Assembly: GCA_964291635.2 (NCBI GenBank)
Contig: OZ219905.1
Coordinates: 124,001-188,000 of the forward strand
Length of the DNA: 64,000 nucleotides
Source of the DNA: JAPPHA01 sp964291635
Lineage (GTDB): Bacteria > Pseudomonadota > Alphaproteobacteria > Rhodobacterales > Rhodobacteraceae
Reading direction: 5' to 3'
In this document: piece by piece, positions 1 to 8,099 of the stretch
Numbering within the stretch: position 1 is the stretch's first letter
Layout of the letters: every line of letters begins with the position of its first letter
Notes under the pieces: model-generated
What the model was told of the DNA's origin: nothing
Seen by the model: the letters and a program-made list of their open reading frames with translations, nothing else
Databases searched by the model: none
Position numbers and translations under genes: made by a program

Positions 1-900
1 CGCCCACTCTTTCAGCTTCAGTGGCCCCTTGTAGCGTGTGAGCAAGACATTGGCGGCTTCGTAGAGCAGGGTTCGCACGCGCCGATCGCCGACCTTGGAG
101 ATGCTGCCGGTATAGTCGACCTCTCCTGACTGATGTCGTCTGGGCACAAGGCCGAGGTAGGCGCCAAGGTCACGCGACCGCCGGAAGCGGGTTGGATCAT
201 CGATAGCCGCGGTGAACGCCAGGGCGGTCAATGGTCCTACGCCTGGGATGGTCATTAGCCGGCGACAGGCATCCGAAGCCCGGACGAGACGCTTCATGTC
301 CGCATCGATTGCCGCAATGGCCGCGAGCACTGCATCACGTGCCGCAACGAGCCCGCGCATCGCACTGGACAGACCGGCGATACCCTCGCTCATGGCGATG
401 ACCTCTTCCACGAAAGCAGGGCTCAGCCCCCTGGGCAATCGGGCTCCAAACACAACAGCCAACCCGCGGATCTGGTTCTCAAGCGTGATGCGCTGTCCGA
501 CCAGCTTCTTGCGGGCCATAATCAACGCTCGTACGGCATGGGACGGTAGCGACTTCACATGCACCGGTTTGAAGAAGCCTGTTCTGGCCAGCTGTGCCAG
601 GCCCCGCGCGTCATTGCGATCGGTCTTGTGCGTTGCCAGCGTCTTCAGGGCCTGATACGCTTGCCGGCTTTCGATGCAGATGACCGGGACGCCGAGCTCG
701 GCCAGTCCGTGGTACAGCATCGGCGCCATGCGGCCGGTCTCGAAGACGACCCGCTTACAAGATGGCGCATTGTCCAGAGCGACCGATATCGCCTCCGGGG
801 TCGAAGCCGAGCTTGCCTCGAAAGATACCGTTCCGTCGCTGTCGAGGACGCAGATATGCGTCTTCTCAAGCGACACATCAAGGCCGGCAAAGTATTCCAT
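1..900 (-). CDS. IS110-family transposase, 3' end cut by the window edge
   Basis: The reverse strand is open from an ATG at 900 to the window edge, giving 300 residues without a stop. The N-terminal DEDD RuvC-like domain is visible as GLDVSLEKTHICVLD, then an ETGRMA glutamate segment and DRNDARGLAQLA. The C-terminal Transposase_20 region reads TIPGVGPLTALAF and GLVPRRHQSGE, where the serine of QSGE is the likely catalytic serine. IS110 enzymes move their elements with a bridge RNA encoded in a non-coding end; they make no classical terminal inverted repeats. A typical member is about 340-400 residues, so roughly 50-100 residues are missing off the edge. No frameshift is seen in the visible part. 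Confidence 0.9.
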   Translation of the reverse strand, partial: MEYFAGLDVSLEKTHICVLDSDGTVSFEASSASTPEAISVALDNAPSCKRVVFETGRMAPMLYHGLAELGVPVICIESRQAYQALKTLATHKTDRNDARGLAQLARTGFFKPVHVKSLPSHAVRALIMARKKLVGQRITLENQIRGLAVVFGARLPRGLSPAFVEEVIAMSEGIAGLSSAMRGLVAARDAVLAAIAAIDADMKRLVRASDACRRLMTIPGVGPLTALAFTAAIDDPTRFRRSRDLGAYLGLVPRRHQSGEVDYTGSISKVGDRRVRTLLYEAANVLLTRYKGPLKLKEWA

Positions 901-1120
901 GGTTATCTCCTCTTCTGCTCTGGGCCGATCCTATCGACCTCAATCGAAGAGCAGCCAGACCATTACTCCATGTTGAAAAACTCGACGCCGCGAAATTCTC
1001 CCCAAGAATTTGGAACAATTTCCCTCCAAACCGACCCCTAGGAAACAGTGTCTGAGAAAGCGATATTGGGCGGGAAGATGTTCTCCGAATTTGGCCGCTT
1101 CGGTCCGGACACCGAGTTTT
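901..1120 (-). other. Non-coding region upstream of the IS110 transposase, candidate bridge-RNA locus
   Basis: This stretch lies immediately upstream of the transposase start. In IS110-group elements the left non-coding end, upstream of the recombinase gene, encodes the bridge RNA. I see no convincing protein gene here. The element's outer boundary cannot be fixed because there are no inverted terminal repeats to use. The region also contains one arm of an inverted repeat described separately, so it may be a composite of two mobile-element ends. Confidence 0.35.
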
Positions 1121-1126
1121 TCAACA
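971..1126. repeat. 14-base inverted repeat pair, possible IS or MITE relic
   Basis: Positions 971-984 read TGTTGAAAAACTCG and positions 1113-1126 read the exact reverse complement, CGAGTTTTTCAACA. The arms are 128 bases apart with no gene between them. End sequences of this gagtttttcaaca type are common in transposase elements of the IS5 and IS1182 kind, so this may be an internally deleted element or MITE. The right arm overlaps the end of the AlpA-like gene. Confidence 0.45.
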
Positions 1127-1381
1127 CAATCGACCGGAATGTCGGTTTGGTTCTTCTCGCCGTGCCAAGCGTACTTCAAGCCAGTCCAGCACCTCACGCT
1201 CAACCCAACCCACCCGGTTCGGGCCCAGCGGTACCCGCTTTGGGAACTGGCCTGCCTTCTCCAGCCGGGCTATGTGTAGGGGTGAGTACAGAACAAGCTC
1301 CTTCACCTGGCTCTTTGAAAGTATCCGCGTCACGAAGTCTCCATGATTGGAGAGCAACGCGATGCCCTCAGGTTTCCACAA
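1121..1381 (-). CDS. AlpA-family phage-type helix-turn-helix regulator
   Basis: The 86-residue protein fits the small AlpA/excisionase regulators of prophages and integrative elements. Its core, ILSKSQVKELVLYSPLHIAR, is the first helix and turn. It is followed by LEKAGQFPKRVPLGPNRVGW, the typical AlpA wing, and then REVLDWLEVRLARREE. Family members bind DNA and control integrase or excisionase expression. The N-terminal 15-20 residues do not match the family well, so the true start may be internal. The stop lies inside the right arm of an inverted repeat, so the last few residues may be altered by that relic. No integrase is visible nearby. Confidence 0.7.
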   Translation of the reverse strand: MWKPEGIALLSNHGDFVTRILSKSQVKELVLYSPLHIARLEKAGQFPKRVPLGPNRVGWVEREVLDWLEVRLARREEPNRHSGRLC

Positions 1382-1490
1382 GTCTCCCGAGAGGGGTTCA
1401 TGTTACGCGCCGGACATCCGATTTGGCAATCCGATCCGCTCTTGACCTGGAAATTTCGAGCGGCCAAAATGATCTTGGAATTCACTGTTT

Positions 1491-1516
1491 TTGGGGGTGA
1501 GGACTCGAACCTCTGA
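1491..1516 (-). other. tRNA T-arm-like sequence, possible attachment-site remnant
   Basis: On the reverse strand this reads CAGAGGTTCGAGTCCTC followed by ACCCCCA. A T-stem and the TTCGAGT loop are formed by GAGG and CCTC. No D-arm or anticodon arm is found upstream, so this is not a complete tRNA. Integrative elements that carry AlpA-like genes commonly use tRNA 3' ends as attachment sites and leave such fragments behind. The rest of the 1382-1684 gap shows no gene. Confidence 0.3.
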
Positions 1517-1684
1517 AGCAAATTTGTGCCCGGGTACTCGAATGGGTATTTCGCAAAATCAAAACTTGAATGTGAGTGGAATTACAATCACATAACAGCG
1601 TGTTATTGAGTCCTCTCCTGGCACCCGATCACGCAACGCCGAACCCTCCCCAACGACCAAGGCCCGAAGCGGTTGACTGAATCC

Positions 1685-2296
1685 ATGGCCATTCACCTGC
1701 ACGTTGACGATCTCCCGGCCGACCTCGACCTCGGCGACACCGTCGCGATCGATACCGAGACCATGGGGCTTCGAATGGCGAGGGATCGATTGTGCCTGGT
1801 TCAACTCTCTGCCGGAGACGGCGACGCGCACATCGTTCGGGTCACCGGCGACCATGCCGCGGCACCGGTGCTCGAGACGATCCTGGGCAATCCGTGCATT
1901 CTGAAACTGTTCCACTTCGGAAGATTCGACATTGCCATTCTTCAGGCCCGGTTCGGCGTGCCGGTTTCGCCGGTCTACTGCACCAAGATCGCCTCGCGGT
2001 TCGCACGAACCTACACCGACCGTCACGGGCTCAAGGATCTCGTCAGGGAGCTGCTTGGAATCGAGATCTCGAAACAGCAACAGAGTTCCGACTGGGGACG
2101 CGGGGACCTGTCTCTGGAGCAGCTCGAATACGCGGCTGGTGACGTGTTGTATCTGCATCGCCTCCGCGACGAACTGAACGCCATGCTCAATCGCGAAGGC
2201 CGAACGCACCTCGCCGAGGCCTGCTTTCGGTTTCTGCCGGACCTGGCGAAAATCGATTCGTCTGGTTGGTGTGACCTGGATGTCTTCGCTCATTGA
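1685..2296 (+). CDS. rnd: Ribonuclease D
   Basis: This is a 203-residue 3'-5' exonuclease of the short alphaproteobacterial RNase D type, which trims the 3' ends of tRNA precursors and other stable RNAs. The DEDDy catalytic set is visible: AIDTETMGL supplies D and E, FHFGRFDIAIL supplies the second motif aspartate, and YAAGDVLYL supplies the tyrosine and last aspartate. The C-terminal HRDC domain of enterobacterial RNase D is absent, as usual for this subgroup. I chose the ATG at 1685, which gives MAIHLHVDDLP, over a TTG at 1673. The next gene, lptC, follows after 39 bases on the same strand. Confidence 0.9.
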   Translation: MAIHLHVDDLPADLDLGDTVAIDTETMGLRMARDRLCLVQLSAGDGDAHIVRVTGDHAAAPVLETILGNPCILKLFHFGRFDIAILQARFGVPVSPVYCTKIASRFARTYTDRHGLKDLVRELLGIEISKQQQSSDWGRGDLSLEQLEYAAGDVLYLHRLRDELNAMLNREGRTHLAEACFRFLPDLAKIDSSGWCDLDVFAH

Positions 2297-2335
2297 ACGG
2301 GACGCGTCCGGATTGGCCGCACCCCGGAAACATCG

Positions 2336-3031
2336 GTGCTGACCTCGTCTGAAATGACTGGTTACTCGCGGAGTATCCGGATTCTCCGGGCCGGGTTGTT
2401 TCTCGGAGCGGTCGGCCTGCTGGCAGCCATGTTCGTGATCGGTGTTTTCTGGTCAGGCACCGGCTTCGCACCTGGTTCCATCCGGACCGTTCCTGAATCC
2501 TCCGGAACGACCGCCAATGTTCCGGCGCAGGCGGAGCAGGACAGCGTCGATTGTTCGGTGATGTCGAACTCCCGATATGCCGACGTGACAACGCGGGGTG
2601 ACGCCTTTTCCGTTTTCGCCGAGGTCGCAAGGCTGTGCGGACCCGGCCCCGACCTGTTCGTGGCCGAAGACCCGACATTCGAGATTCGCTTCCACAACAG
2701 CGGAAGATTTCTGACAACGTCAAGGCTGGCGGAACTGGACTTTGGCGAGGAAACCGCAGTCCTGACAGGCGGGGTCAGAATTGAAACCGCCGGAGGGACC
2801 GTAGCCGAGACCTCGGAAATACTTGTGGACTTTCGCGAAAGGCGTGGTTTAAGTCGCAGCAAGGTATACGCGCACGGACCGTTCGGCGTCATTGAAGCCG
2901 GCATGATGGAGATTTCCCTGGATATCCCGGAAGACGAAAGGAATCCTGCCGACGGTGTCGATGTAGACAGCACCCTGACCTTTGCCAAAGGCGTTATGAT
3001 TACATTCAATCCACTCGACCAAAGAGACTAG
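2336..3031 (+). CDS. lptC: LPS export protein LptC
   Basis: The 231-residue protein has one N-terminal transmembrane helix (about residues 20-43) and a periplasmic beta-jellyroll domain with motifs such as ESGRFLTTSRLAELDFGEE-like strands. LptC anchors the periplasmic bridge of the lipopolysaccharide exporter in the inner membrane and passes LPS from LptB2FG to LptA. Its identity rests mainly on topology and position directly ahead of lptA and lptB, since LptC sequences diverge strongly. The start is ambiguous between a GTG at 2336, preceded by CCGGAAA, and an ATG at 2354. LptA follows after 7 bases, so the genes are cotranscribed. Confidence 0.82.
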   Translation: MLTSSEMTGYSRSIRILRAGLFLGAVGLLAAMFVIGVFWSGTGFAPGSIRTVPESSGTTANVPAQAEQDSVDCSVMSNSRYADVTTRGDAFSVFAEVARLCGPGPDLFVAEDPTFEIRFHNSGRFLTTSRLAELDFGEETAVLTGGVRIETAGGTVAETSEILVDFRERRGLSRSKVYAHGPFGVIEAGMMEISLDIPEDERNPADGVDVDSTLTFAKGVMITFNPLDQRD

Positions 3032-3038
3032 ATCCAAC

Positions 3039-3554
3039 ATGGCACGGTTAACGAACAGATTCCTCGCGGCGATTCTGGTGACGCCGTTCGCGTTTGGCCC
3101 GGGCACGCACGCAAGTCTCGCCGACACGTCGGCATGCCTGGCGCATTCTGCGAATCCCGGCAATCAATCCGAACTGATCAAGGTTTCGGCGGAAATCGTC
3201 ACGGTAACCGGCGGAAAGAACACGGTCCTGCTGACGGGCAACCCTGTACTGACGCAAGGGGACCTGTGCCTGTCCGCAGACAGGATATTGGCAACATATG
3301 CACCGGAATCCGGCAAGCTCGTAACGATCTCGGCTTACGAGGACGTCTCGTTCTTCAGGGGAGCGGACCACGCCACGAGCGGGGTCTCGCATTACGATGT
3401 CGAGACGCGGGTACTCGTTCTCGAAGGCAACGTCACCCTGACGCGGGAAGGATCCACCATTGCAGCCGATGAGGTTACCCTCAACCTGGAAAACGAAACT
3501 GTCACTTTTTCAGGAAACGTGAGCTCGGTCATCAATCCGGTTTCCGGTGAATGA
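3039..3554 (+). CDS. lptA: LPS transport periplasmic protein LptA
   Basis: This 171-residue protein starts with a Sec signal peptide (residues 1 to about 30, AILVTPFAFGPG core). It continues with an OstA-like beta-jellyroll: repeated strands such as VLLTGNPVLTQGDLCLSADR, LVLEGNVTLTREGSTIAADE and VTFSGNVSSV. LptA oligomers form the bridge that carries lipopolysaccharide across the periplasm to LptD. The gene overlaps the GTG start of lptB by 8 bases, which implies coupled translation in an lptCAB operon. Confidence 0.9.
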   Translation: MARLTNRFLAAILVTPFAFGPGTHASLADTSACLAHSANPGNQSELIKVSAEIVTVTGGKNTVLLTGNPVLTQGDLCLSADRILATYAPESGKLVTISAYEDVSFFRGADHATSGVSHYDVETRVLVLEGNVTLTREGSTIAADEVTLNLENETVTFSGNVSSVINPVSGE

Positions 3555-4311
3555 TCAAGCGGAACCCATCGGCGGTCCACATCCGGGACAAGGTCTCCTC
3601 GTCGCGGGAATAGGCAAGGCGATACGCCGAAAACCAATACTCCGGGACGTCAGCATGACCCTTGTTCGCGGCGAAATCGTCGCGCTGCTGGGCCCGAACG
3701 GCGCTGGAAAAACGACGTGTTTTCACGTCGTCGCGGGTCTCATTTCCCCTGACGCAGGTACGGTTCACATCGATGGTGCGGAGGTCACCGAACTGCCCAT
3801 GTACCGGCGGGCTCGACTTGGCCTCGGATACCTCCCTCAGGAACCGAGCGTATTCAGGGGATTGTCCGCGGAAGACAATATTCGCGCGGTCGTCGAATTC
3901 TGGGTTTCCGGCCGCGCCGACCAGGACTCCCGCGTCGCGGAACTGCTCGAGGAATTCTCGATCACCCACGTCCGGGAATCGCCCGCCATCGTCCTGTCCG
4001 GCGGGGAACGCCGCCGCGTCGAAATCGCCCGCTGCCTCGCGAGCAGTCCTCGATACATACTTCTGGACGAACCGTTCGCAGGCGTCGACCCGATCGCGGT
4101 CGCGGACATCCGCAACCTGATCCTGAACCTGCGTGAACGGAATATCGGTGTCCTGATCACCGATCACAATGTCCGGGAAACCCTGGAAATCGTGGACCGG
4201 GCCTATATCCTGAGTTCCGGAAGCGTTCTGATGTCGGGGACACCCGCGGAAGTCGCAGCCCACGAAGATGTTAAAAAAATCTATCTCGGGGCAGAGTTCG
4301 AAATCCGGTAA
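3547..4311 (+). CDS. lptB: LPS export ABC transporter ATP-binding protein LptB
   Basis: The 254-residue protein is a cytoplasmic ATPase that powers lipopolysaccharide extraction by the LptB2FGC complex. Walker A is LLGPNGAGKTT, the signature is LSGGERRRVEIAR, and Walker B is YILLDEPFAGVDP, followed by the D-loop and the switch histidine in LITDHNVRETL. Its length and the MYRRARLGLGYLPQEPSVFR segment are typical of LptB. Translation begins at a GTG that overlaps the end of lptA, with an extended N-terminus of about 25 residues. In many alphaproteobacteria rpoN is next; here a 206-base gap leads directly to hpf. Confidence 0.95.
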   Translation: MNDQAEPIGGPHPGQGLLVAGIGKAIRRKPILRDVSMTLVRGEIVALLGPNGAGKTTCFHVVAGLISPDAGTVHIDGAEVTELPMYRRARLGLGYLPQEPSVFRGLSAEDNIRAVVEFWVSGRADQDSRVAELLEEFSITHVRESPAIVLSGGERRRVEIARCLASSPRYILLDEPFAGVDPIAVADIRNLILNLRERNIGVLITDHNVRETLEIVDRAYILSSGSVLMSGTPAEVAAHEDVKKIYLGAEFEIR

Positions 4312-4517
4312 TGCCGGATGGATGTCACGAACGATTCGGGGACATCGTAATCTGCGGGCCGGCAATCGTGAATTGAATCCCGTTTCCAAGAGACGCGATC
4401 TCGAATATACGCGAACGCCGCGATTCTCGCATTCAGCATCGCCAATCCGGATTCCCTCACGGGATTGACGAACGGATCCCGTACCGCGCTCGGCTGCACT
4501 GCTAACGGAGAAATGTC

Positions 4518-5096
4518 ATGCATTTTCAGATCAGCGGCAAACATCTTGATGTCGGTGATTCCCTGAAGGATCACGTTCAGAAGGAAATGGGAACCATTCT
4601 CGAAAAGTTCGCGATTCGCCCCGTACAGGCGCTGGTTACGTTTTCCCGCAACAGGCATGAGTTCGTCTGCGAATCCTCCGTACACCTGTCCACCGGATTG
4701 ACAGCAGCCGCCAACGGACGCGCAACCGGGATTTTCGCGTCGTTCGACCTTGCCGCGGACCGCATGGAAAAGCAGCTCAGGCGTCACAAACGCAGGTTGA
4801 AAGACCACCACCGAAAACGAACGTCACCGATTGAAACCACTGGTGCGCCCCAGTATATTCTTTCCGCGCAGGACACTGAAAGTGAATCGACGGAAAGCGA
4901 TTCACTTCAACCTGTCATCATTGCCGAAATGGAAACCGACATTAAGTCATTGTCCGTCGGCGAAGCAGTTATGCAGATGGAATTGACTGGTGAGCCCGTG
5001 CTCGTGTTCCGAAACGAAACCCACCAGGGATTTAACGTGGTTTATCGGCGAAATGACGGAAATTTCGGCTGGATCGATCCCGGAATCTCGGGATGA
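4518..5096 (+). CDS. hpf: Ribosome hibernation promoting factor, long form
   Basis: The 192-residue protein has the two-part structure of long HPF. Residues 1 to about 100 form the ribosome-binding S30AE domain, beginning MHFQISGKHLDVGDSLKDHV. After a variable linker, residues about 130-190 form the dimerisation domain, with SVGEAVMQMELTGEPVLVF and VVYRRNDGNFGWIDP. It silences ribosomes in stationary phase by joining 70S particles into 100S dimers. It sits between lptB and ptsN, the usual alphaproteobacterial neighbourhood. An AACGGAGAA ribosome-binding site precedes the ATG. Confidence 0.93.
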   Translation: MHFQISGKHLDVGDSLKDHVQKEMGTILEKFAIRPVQALVTFSRNRHEFVCESSVHLSTGLTAAANGRATGIFASFDLAADRMEKQLRRHKRRLKDHHRKRTSPIETTGAPQYILSAQDTESESTESDSLQPVIIAEMETDIKSLSVGEAVMQMELTGEPVLVFRNETHQGFNVVYRRNDGNFGWIDPGISG

Positions 5097-5141
5097 ATGT
5101 CCTGACACCTCGAACAGGGGATCCACTCGCCGGGTGATCGA

Positions 5142-5606
5142 ATGGACCTGACCGACATTCTCGACAATCGTGCGGTTCGTTCGCATTCCGGCGTTCTGAA
5201 CAAGTCGCGCCTGCTGCACTTGGTCAGCGATCGAGCAGCCGCCATCTATGACCTCGATTCCAGGGGTGTGTACGATGCGCTCGTCAAGCGTGAAAAACTC
5301 GGCTCGACCGGCGTCGGGCGCGGCATCGCCATTCCCCACGCCCGAATTGCCGACCTCACGCAGGTCGTGGGACTGTTTACCAGGCTTTCGGACCCGATCG
5401 AGTTTGACTCCCTCGATCACCGTCCCGTGGACCTCGTGTTCACGCTGCTTGCCCCGGTCCATGGTGGAGCCGAACACCTGAAAGCGCTCGCAATGGTTTC
5501 ACGGACGTTGCGGGATGACGGCATCTGCAAGAAACTCCGCGCAAATCATTTGCCGGAGAAACTCTTCGCGGTTCTTTCCCAGACCGCCTTTCGCGACGCG
5601 GCGTGA
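5142..5606 (+). CDS. ptsN: Nitrogen-type phosphotransferase IIA protein PtsN
   Basis: This 154-residue protein is an EIIA-type regulator of the nitrogen phosphotransferase system. The phosphorylated histidine is His66 in GVGRGIAIPHARI. It normally receives phosphate from EINtr and NPr and controls potassium, nitrogen and carbon responses through protein contacts. No ptsP or ptsO is present in the window. It follows hpf by 45 bases on the same strand and converges with cysQ, whose stop lies 30 bases away. Confidence 0.93.
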   Translation: MDLTDILDNRAVRSHSGVLNKSRLLHLVSDRAAAIYDLDSRGVYDALVKREKLGSTGVGRGIAIPHARIADLTQVVGLFTRLSDPIEFDSLDHRPVDLVFTLLAPVHGGAEHLKALAMVSRTLRDDGICKKLRANHLPEKLFAVLSQTAFRDAA

Positions 5607-5636
5607 CGAGGATTTCAATGGTTGCCCGCGTCGGGC

Positions 5637-6440
5637 CTACCTGAGCACCAATCCGGGCGAAAACGCGACGAAATCGGGATTGACGTATCCCGGCTTGCCA
5701 TAGGTGAGGCTGGAGCCGTCATCGAGCCTGACGACTTCCCCGCCTGCTCCCGACAGGACCGCGTGGCCTGCAGCGGTGTCCCACTCCATGGTCCTGCCAA
5801 ACCGCGGATAGAAATCCGCCTCTCCCGCAGCCACGAGGCAGAACTTCAACGACGAACCGGCCGCCTGCCTTCCGGCAATCCTGTAACGGGAGATGTAGGC
5901 CTCCGTGGCGGCATTTGAATGCGACCGGGAAGCAATGACAACAAGCGCCTCATTGTCCGGAAGAGACACCGACAGGGTCTTTCCGTTGATTTTCGGCACG
6001 CTGCCCGAGGCACCGTCCATAAGGGATTCCGCCGACGAGCCGTCCGGTCGGGTAAAGAACATCCGGCCGCTTGCGGGAACATAGACGACGCCGAAAACGG
6101 GTTTCGACTTGACCACGTAGCCGATGTTGACGGTGAAGTCCGGTTTTCCCGATATGAAACTGCGCGTTCCGTCAAGCGGGTCGACGATGAAAAAGCCGTC
6201 GTCGGTCAGCCGGAGCGCGTGCGACTCCAACTGTTCCTCCGAAACGATCACGGCACCGGGAAACTCCCTGCTCAGACCATGGCGTATGAACTGGTCGGCC
6301 TCGATGTCGGCTTCCGTAACCGGGCTTTCGTCCTCCTTGGTCCATGTCGTCGTTTTCCGTGACCTGAAGTGTTTCAGTATGCCCGCTCCCGCCTCCAGCG
6401 CGAGATCAATCATCGTTCGGCAAATCCTCTCGTCGTTCAT
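5637..6440 (-). CDS. cysQ: 3'(2'),5'-bisphosphate nucleotidase CysQ
   Basis: The 267-residue enzyme belongs to the inositol monophosphatase superfamily. It removes the 3' phosphate of PAP and PAPS, recycling the product of sulfotransferase reactions. Metal-binding motifs are visible: VSEEQLES (glutamates), IVDPLDGTRSFISG and MEWDTAAGHAVL. I chose the ATG at 6440, giving MNDERICRTMID, because AAAGGAC stands 8 bases upstream; the frame is open 29 codons further. Its activity would be useful beside the three sulfotransferases later in the window, although the genes are 10 kb apart. Confidence 0.93.
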   Translation of the reverse strand: MNDERICRTMIDLALEAGAGILKHFRSRKTTTWTKEDESPVTEADIEADQFIRHGLSREFPGAVIVSEEQLESHALRLTDDGFFIVDPLDGTRSFISGKPDFTVNIGYVVKSKPVFGVVYVPASGRMFFTRPDGSSAESLMDGASGSVPKINGKTLSVSLPDNEALVVIASRSHSNAATEAYISRYRIAGRQAAGSSLKFCLVAAGEADFYPRFGRTMEWDTAAGHAVLSGAGGEVVRLDDGSSLTYGKPGYVNPDFVAFSPGLVLR

Positions 6441-6516
6441 GAACACGTCCTTTTGAATTGCTGCCATGGAGCCCGGGACGAATCGAGGATTCCGGGCGGA
6501 GACGACGGGCGCCATC

Positions 6517-7125
6517 TCAGTCGACAACCCTCAGGGTAACATTGATCCGTCCGCCTCGCGACAACAACCGCGAACTTCCGAACTTGATGCGATCAATCCC
6601 GTGATACAGCATCCTTGCCGCACCGCCCAGGACGGCAATGTCGCCCGAATCCAGCCAGATCGACTCGGTGGAACCGCCACGTTCACGGTTCCCGATCCGG
6701 AATAACGCGGAATCTCCGAGCGAAATCGACACGACCGGCCAGGACATGTCCCTTTCGTCGTTATCCTGGTGCATTCCCATGCGCGCCTCTTGTCCGTAGT
6801 GGTTGATAAGGCAGCAATCCGGCATTCGCGAGGAACTTCCGTATCGCGCCCAGAGCGACAGGATGGACTCGGGAATGTCGGGCCAAGACTGTCCGTCGGG
6901 AAGAACCGGTTCATAGCGATATCCGAGCCGGTCCGAAATCCAACCGAACCGGCCCGCCGACGTCATGCGAACCGACATTTTCCGTCCGCGACGGGTCGTG
7001 GGTGAGATCAACGGAGCAGCCCGGACAACGGTGCGCAGGTCGTCGAGCACTCTTTCCTGGTATCGCGGATCGAGCGCCCGTTTGTGGATTTCAACTCCTC
7101 GTATGACGAGTGTTTTATCTGTCAT
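6517..7125 (-). CDS. alkB: AlkB-family 2-oxoglutarate/Fe(II) dioxygenase
   Basis: The 202-residue protein matches AlkB, which repairs 1-methyladenine and 3-methylcytosine in DNA and RNA by oxidative demethylation. The iron ligands are in MGMHQDNDERD (H and D) and the later YHGIDRI histidine. The 2-oxoglutarate-binding arginines are in SRGGRINVTLR. The nucleotide-lid region NHYGQEARMGMHQDND also matches. It is upstream of cysQ on the same strand with a 76-base gap, so the two may share a transcript. Confidence 0.92.
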   Translation of the reverse strand: MTDKTLVIRGVEIHKRALDPRYQERVLDDLRTVVRAAPLISPTTRRGRKMSVRMTSAGRFGWISDRLGYRYEPVLPDGQSWPDIPESILSLWARYGSSSRMPDCCLINHYGQEARMGMHQDNDERDMSWPVVSISLGDSALFRIGNRERGGSTESIWLDSGDIAVLGGAARMLYHGIDRIKFGSSRLLSRGGRINVTLRVVD

Positions 7126-7751
7126 ATTTTGCCATCATGCTCCGGTTTCAGCCATTCAGGCCAGCCTGATTCCGTGTGGGAATCTTTGGAACCCGGACAA
7201 GCCTGGCAGACATCATGCCTGAATTCGGCAACCAACCTTGATTGGATTACCAGGTGAGATGAATTCGACCCTATGGGTTTTATTGGACCAACTCGGCATG
7301 ATGACAGCCAAAGAGCCATGAATCCACGACTTTGTCAGAATCGCCGCTATGGTCAAGCTACCCGCTCCCGCTACCACCAAGTGCTTGAGTACAGGGAGGG
7401 CTGCGCGGCCTTGCCCAAATGCACAGGCCACGATCATAGCGAACCCACGCCGGCAAAGGAAACAGACAGAATGTCACCAACGTGGCGCCTTCTGAACAGC
7501 TTGGGCATGGAGACCTGACGGCGGGCCGGGAGTCCGGTTCATGATGAAATGATCCCTTGCGCCAACCACCCCGGCTCCGACGGCCAGGACAAGAACGCCA
7601 AACTGTGAAATCACAAAGACGACTGAGCGGAGGACCCTGTCACATACCGTCCCGCCGCGGCCCGCTCCGGCAACCTTTTTCTGGTCGGGGGATGGTCGTG
7701 AGCCGACGGAATCACGTGCAATGCGTACGGCAAGGCCGTACGTACGCGCGC
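7126..7751. other. Intergenic stretch with no recognised gene
   Basis: About 620 bases separate alkB from the higB remnant. Short reading frames exist on both strands, but none has a recognisable domain or a good ribosome-binding site. A reverse frame at 7213-7437 has a weakly hydrophobic segment and could at most encode a small membrane peptide. The stretch is probably the upstream region of alkB plus the border of the toxin-antitoxin insertion. Confidence 0.5.
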
Positions 7752-8041
7752 GTAATCGTCCGTTCGTTTCGCCACCGGGGCCTGCGCCGACTATACGAAA
7801 ATAACTCGCCGCGCCTCATGAAACAGGACCTTGTGGAGCGGGTGCGCGGCGTCCTCGCGGCGCTGGCCATGGCAGAAAACGGGGAATACTCCATTCGTGA
7901 AGCGGCCCCGGATGGCGCGTCCACCGGCTGTCCGGCGGACACCGCAACGAGTGGAGCGCCTCGGTATCGGGCAACTGGCGGATCACTATCGAGGAACGGG
8001 ACGGCGGAATCGAGCGCGTAAGCCTGGAGGACGACCACTGA
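7752..8041 (+). pseudogene. higB: HigB/RelE-type toxin, frameshifted
   Basis: The N-terminal half, VIVRSFRHRGLRRLYENNSP through VRGVLAALAMAE, is in one frame. The C-terminal half, GWRVHRLSGGHRNEWSASVS followed by GNWRITIEERDGG and ERVSLEDDH, is in another. Together they make a normal HigB mRNA-interferase fold of about 95 residues, so one indel near 7895-7920 separates the halves. The expected start position reads GTA, not ATG, so the start codon may also be lost. The terminal TGA at 8039-8041 overlaps the first higA ATG, as in intact higBA operons. The toxin is probably inactive unless the shift is a sequencing error. Confidence 0.75.
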
Positions 8042-8099
8042 TGAGCAGCCCCGGCATCGAGATGGGACCACTGATGAGCAGCCCCGGCATCGAGATGGG
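8034..8099. repeat. Two 33-base tandem copies spanning the higA start codon
   Basis: The unit at 8034-8066 is repeated exactly at 8067-8099. Thirty-three bases is eleven codons, so the frame is kept and the antitoxin N-terminus contains MSSPGIEMG twice. Each copy supplies an ATG, at 8041 and 8074, and a third in-frame ATG follows at 8101. Confidence 0.9.

Noticed and set aside
1491..1516. A complete tRNA gene
   Set aside because: Only the T-arm is present; no D-arm, anticodon arm or acceptor 5' strand can be found upstream.
8034..8099. A CRISPR-like repeat
   Set aside because: There are only two adjacent copies with no spacer, and they code in frame for the antitoxin N-terminus. No CRISPR array was seen anywhere in the window.
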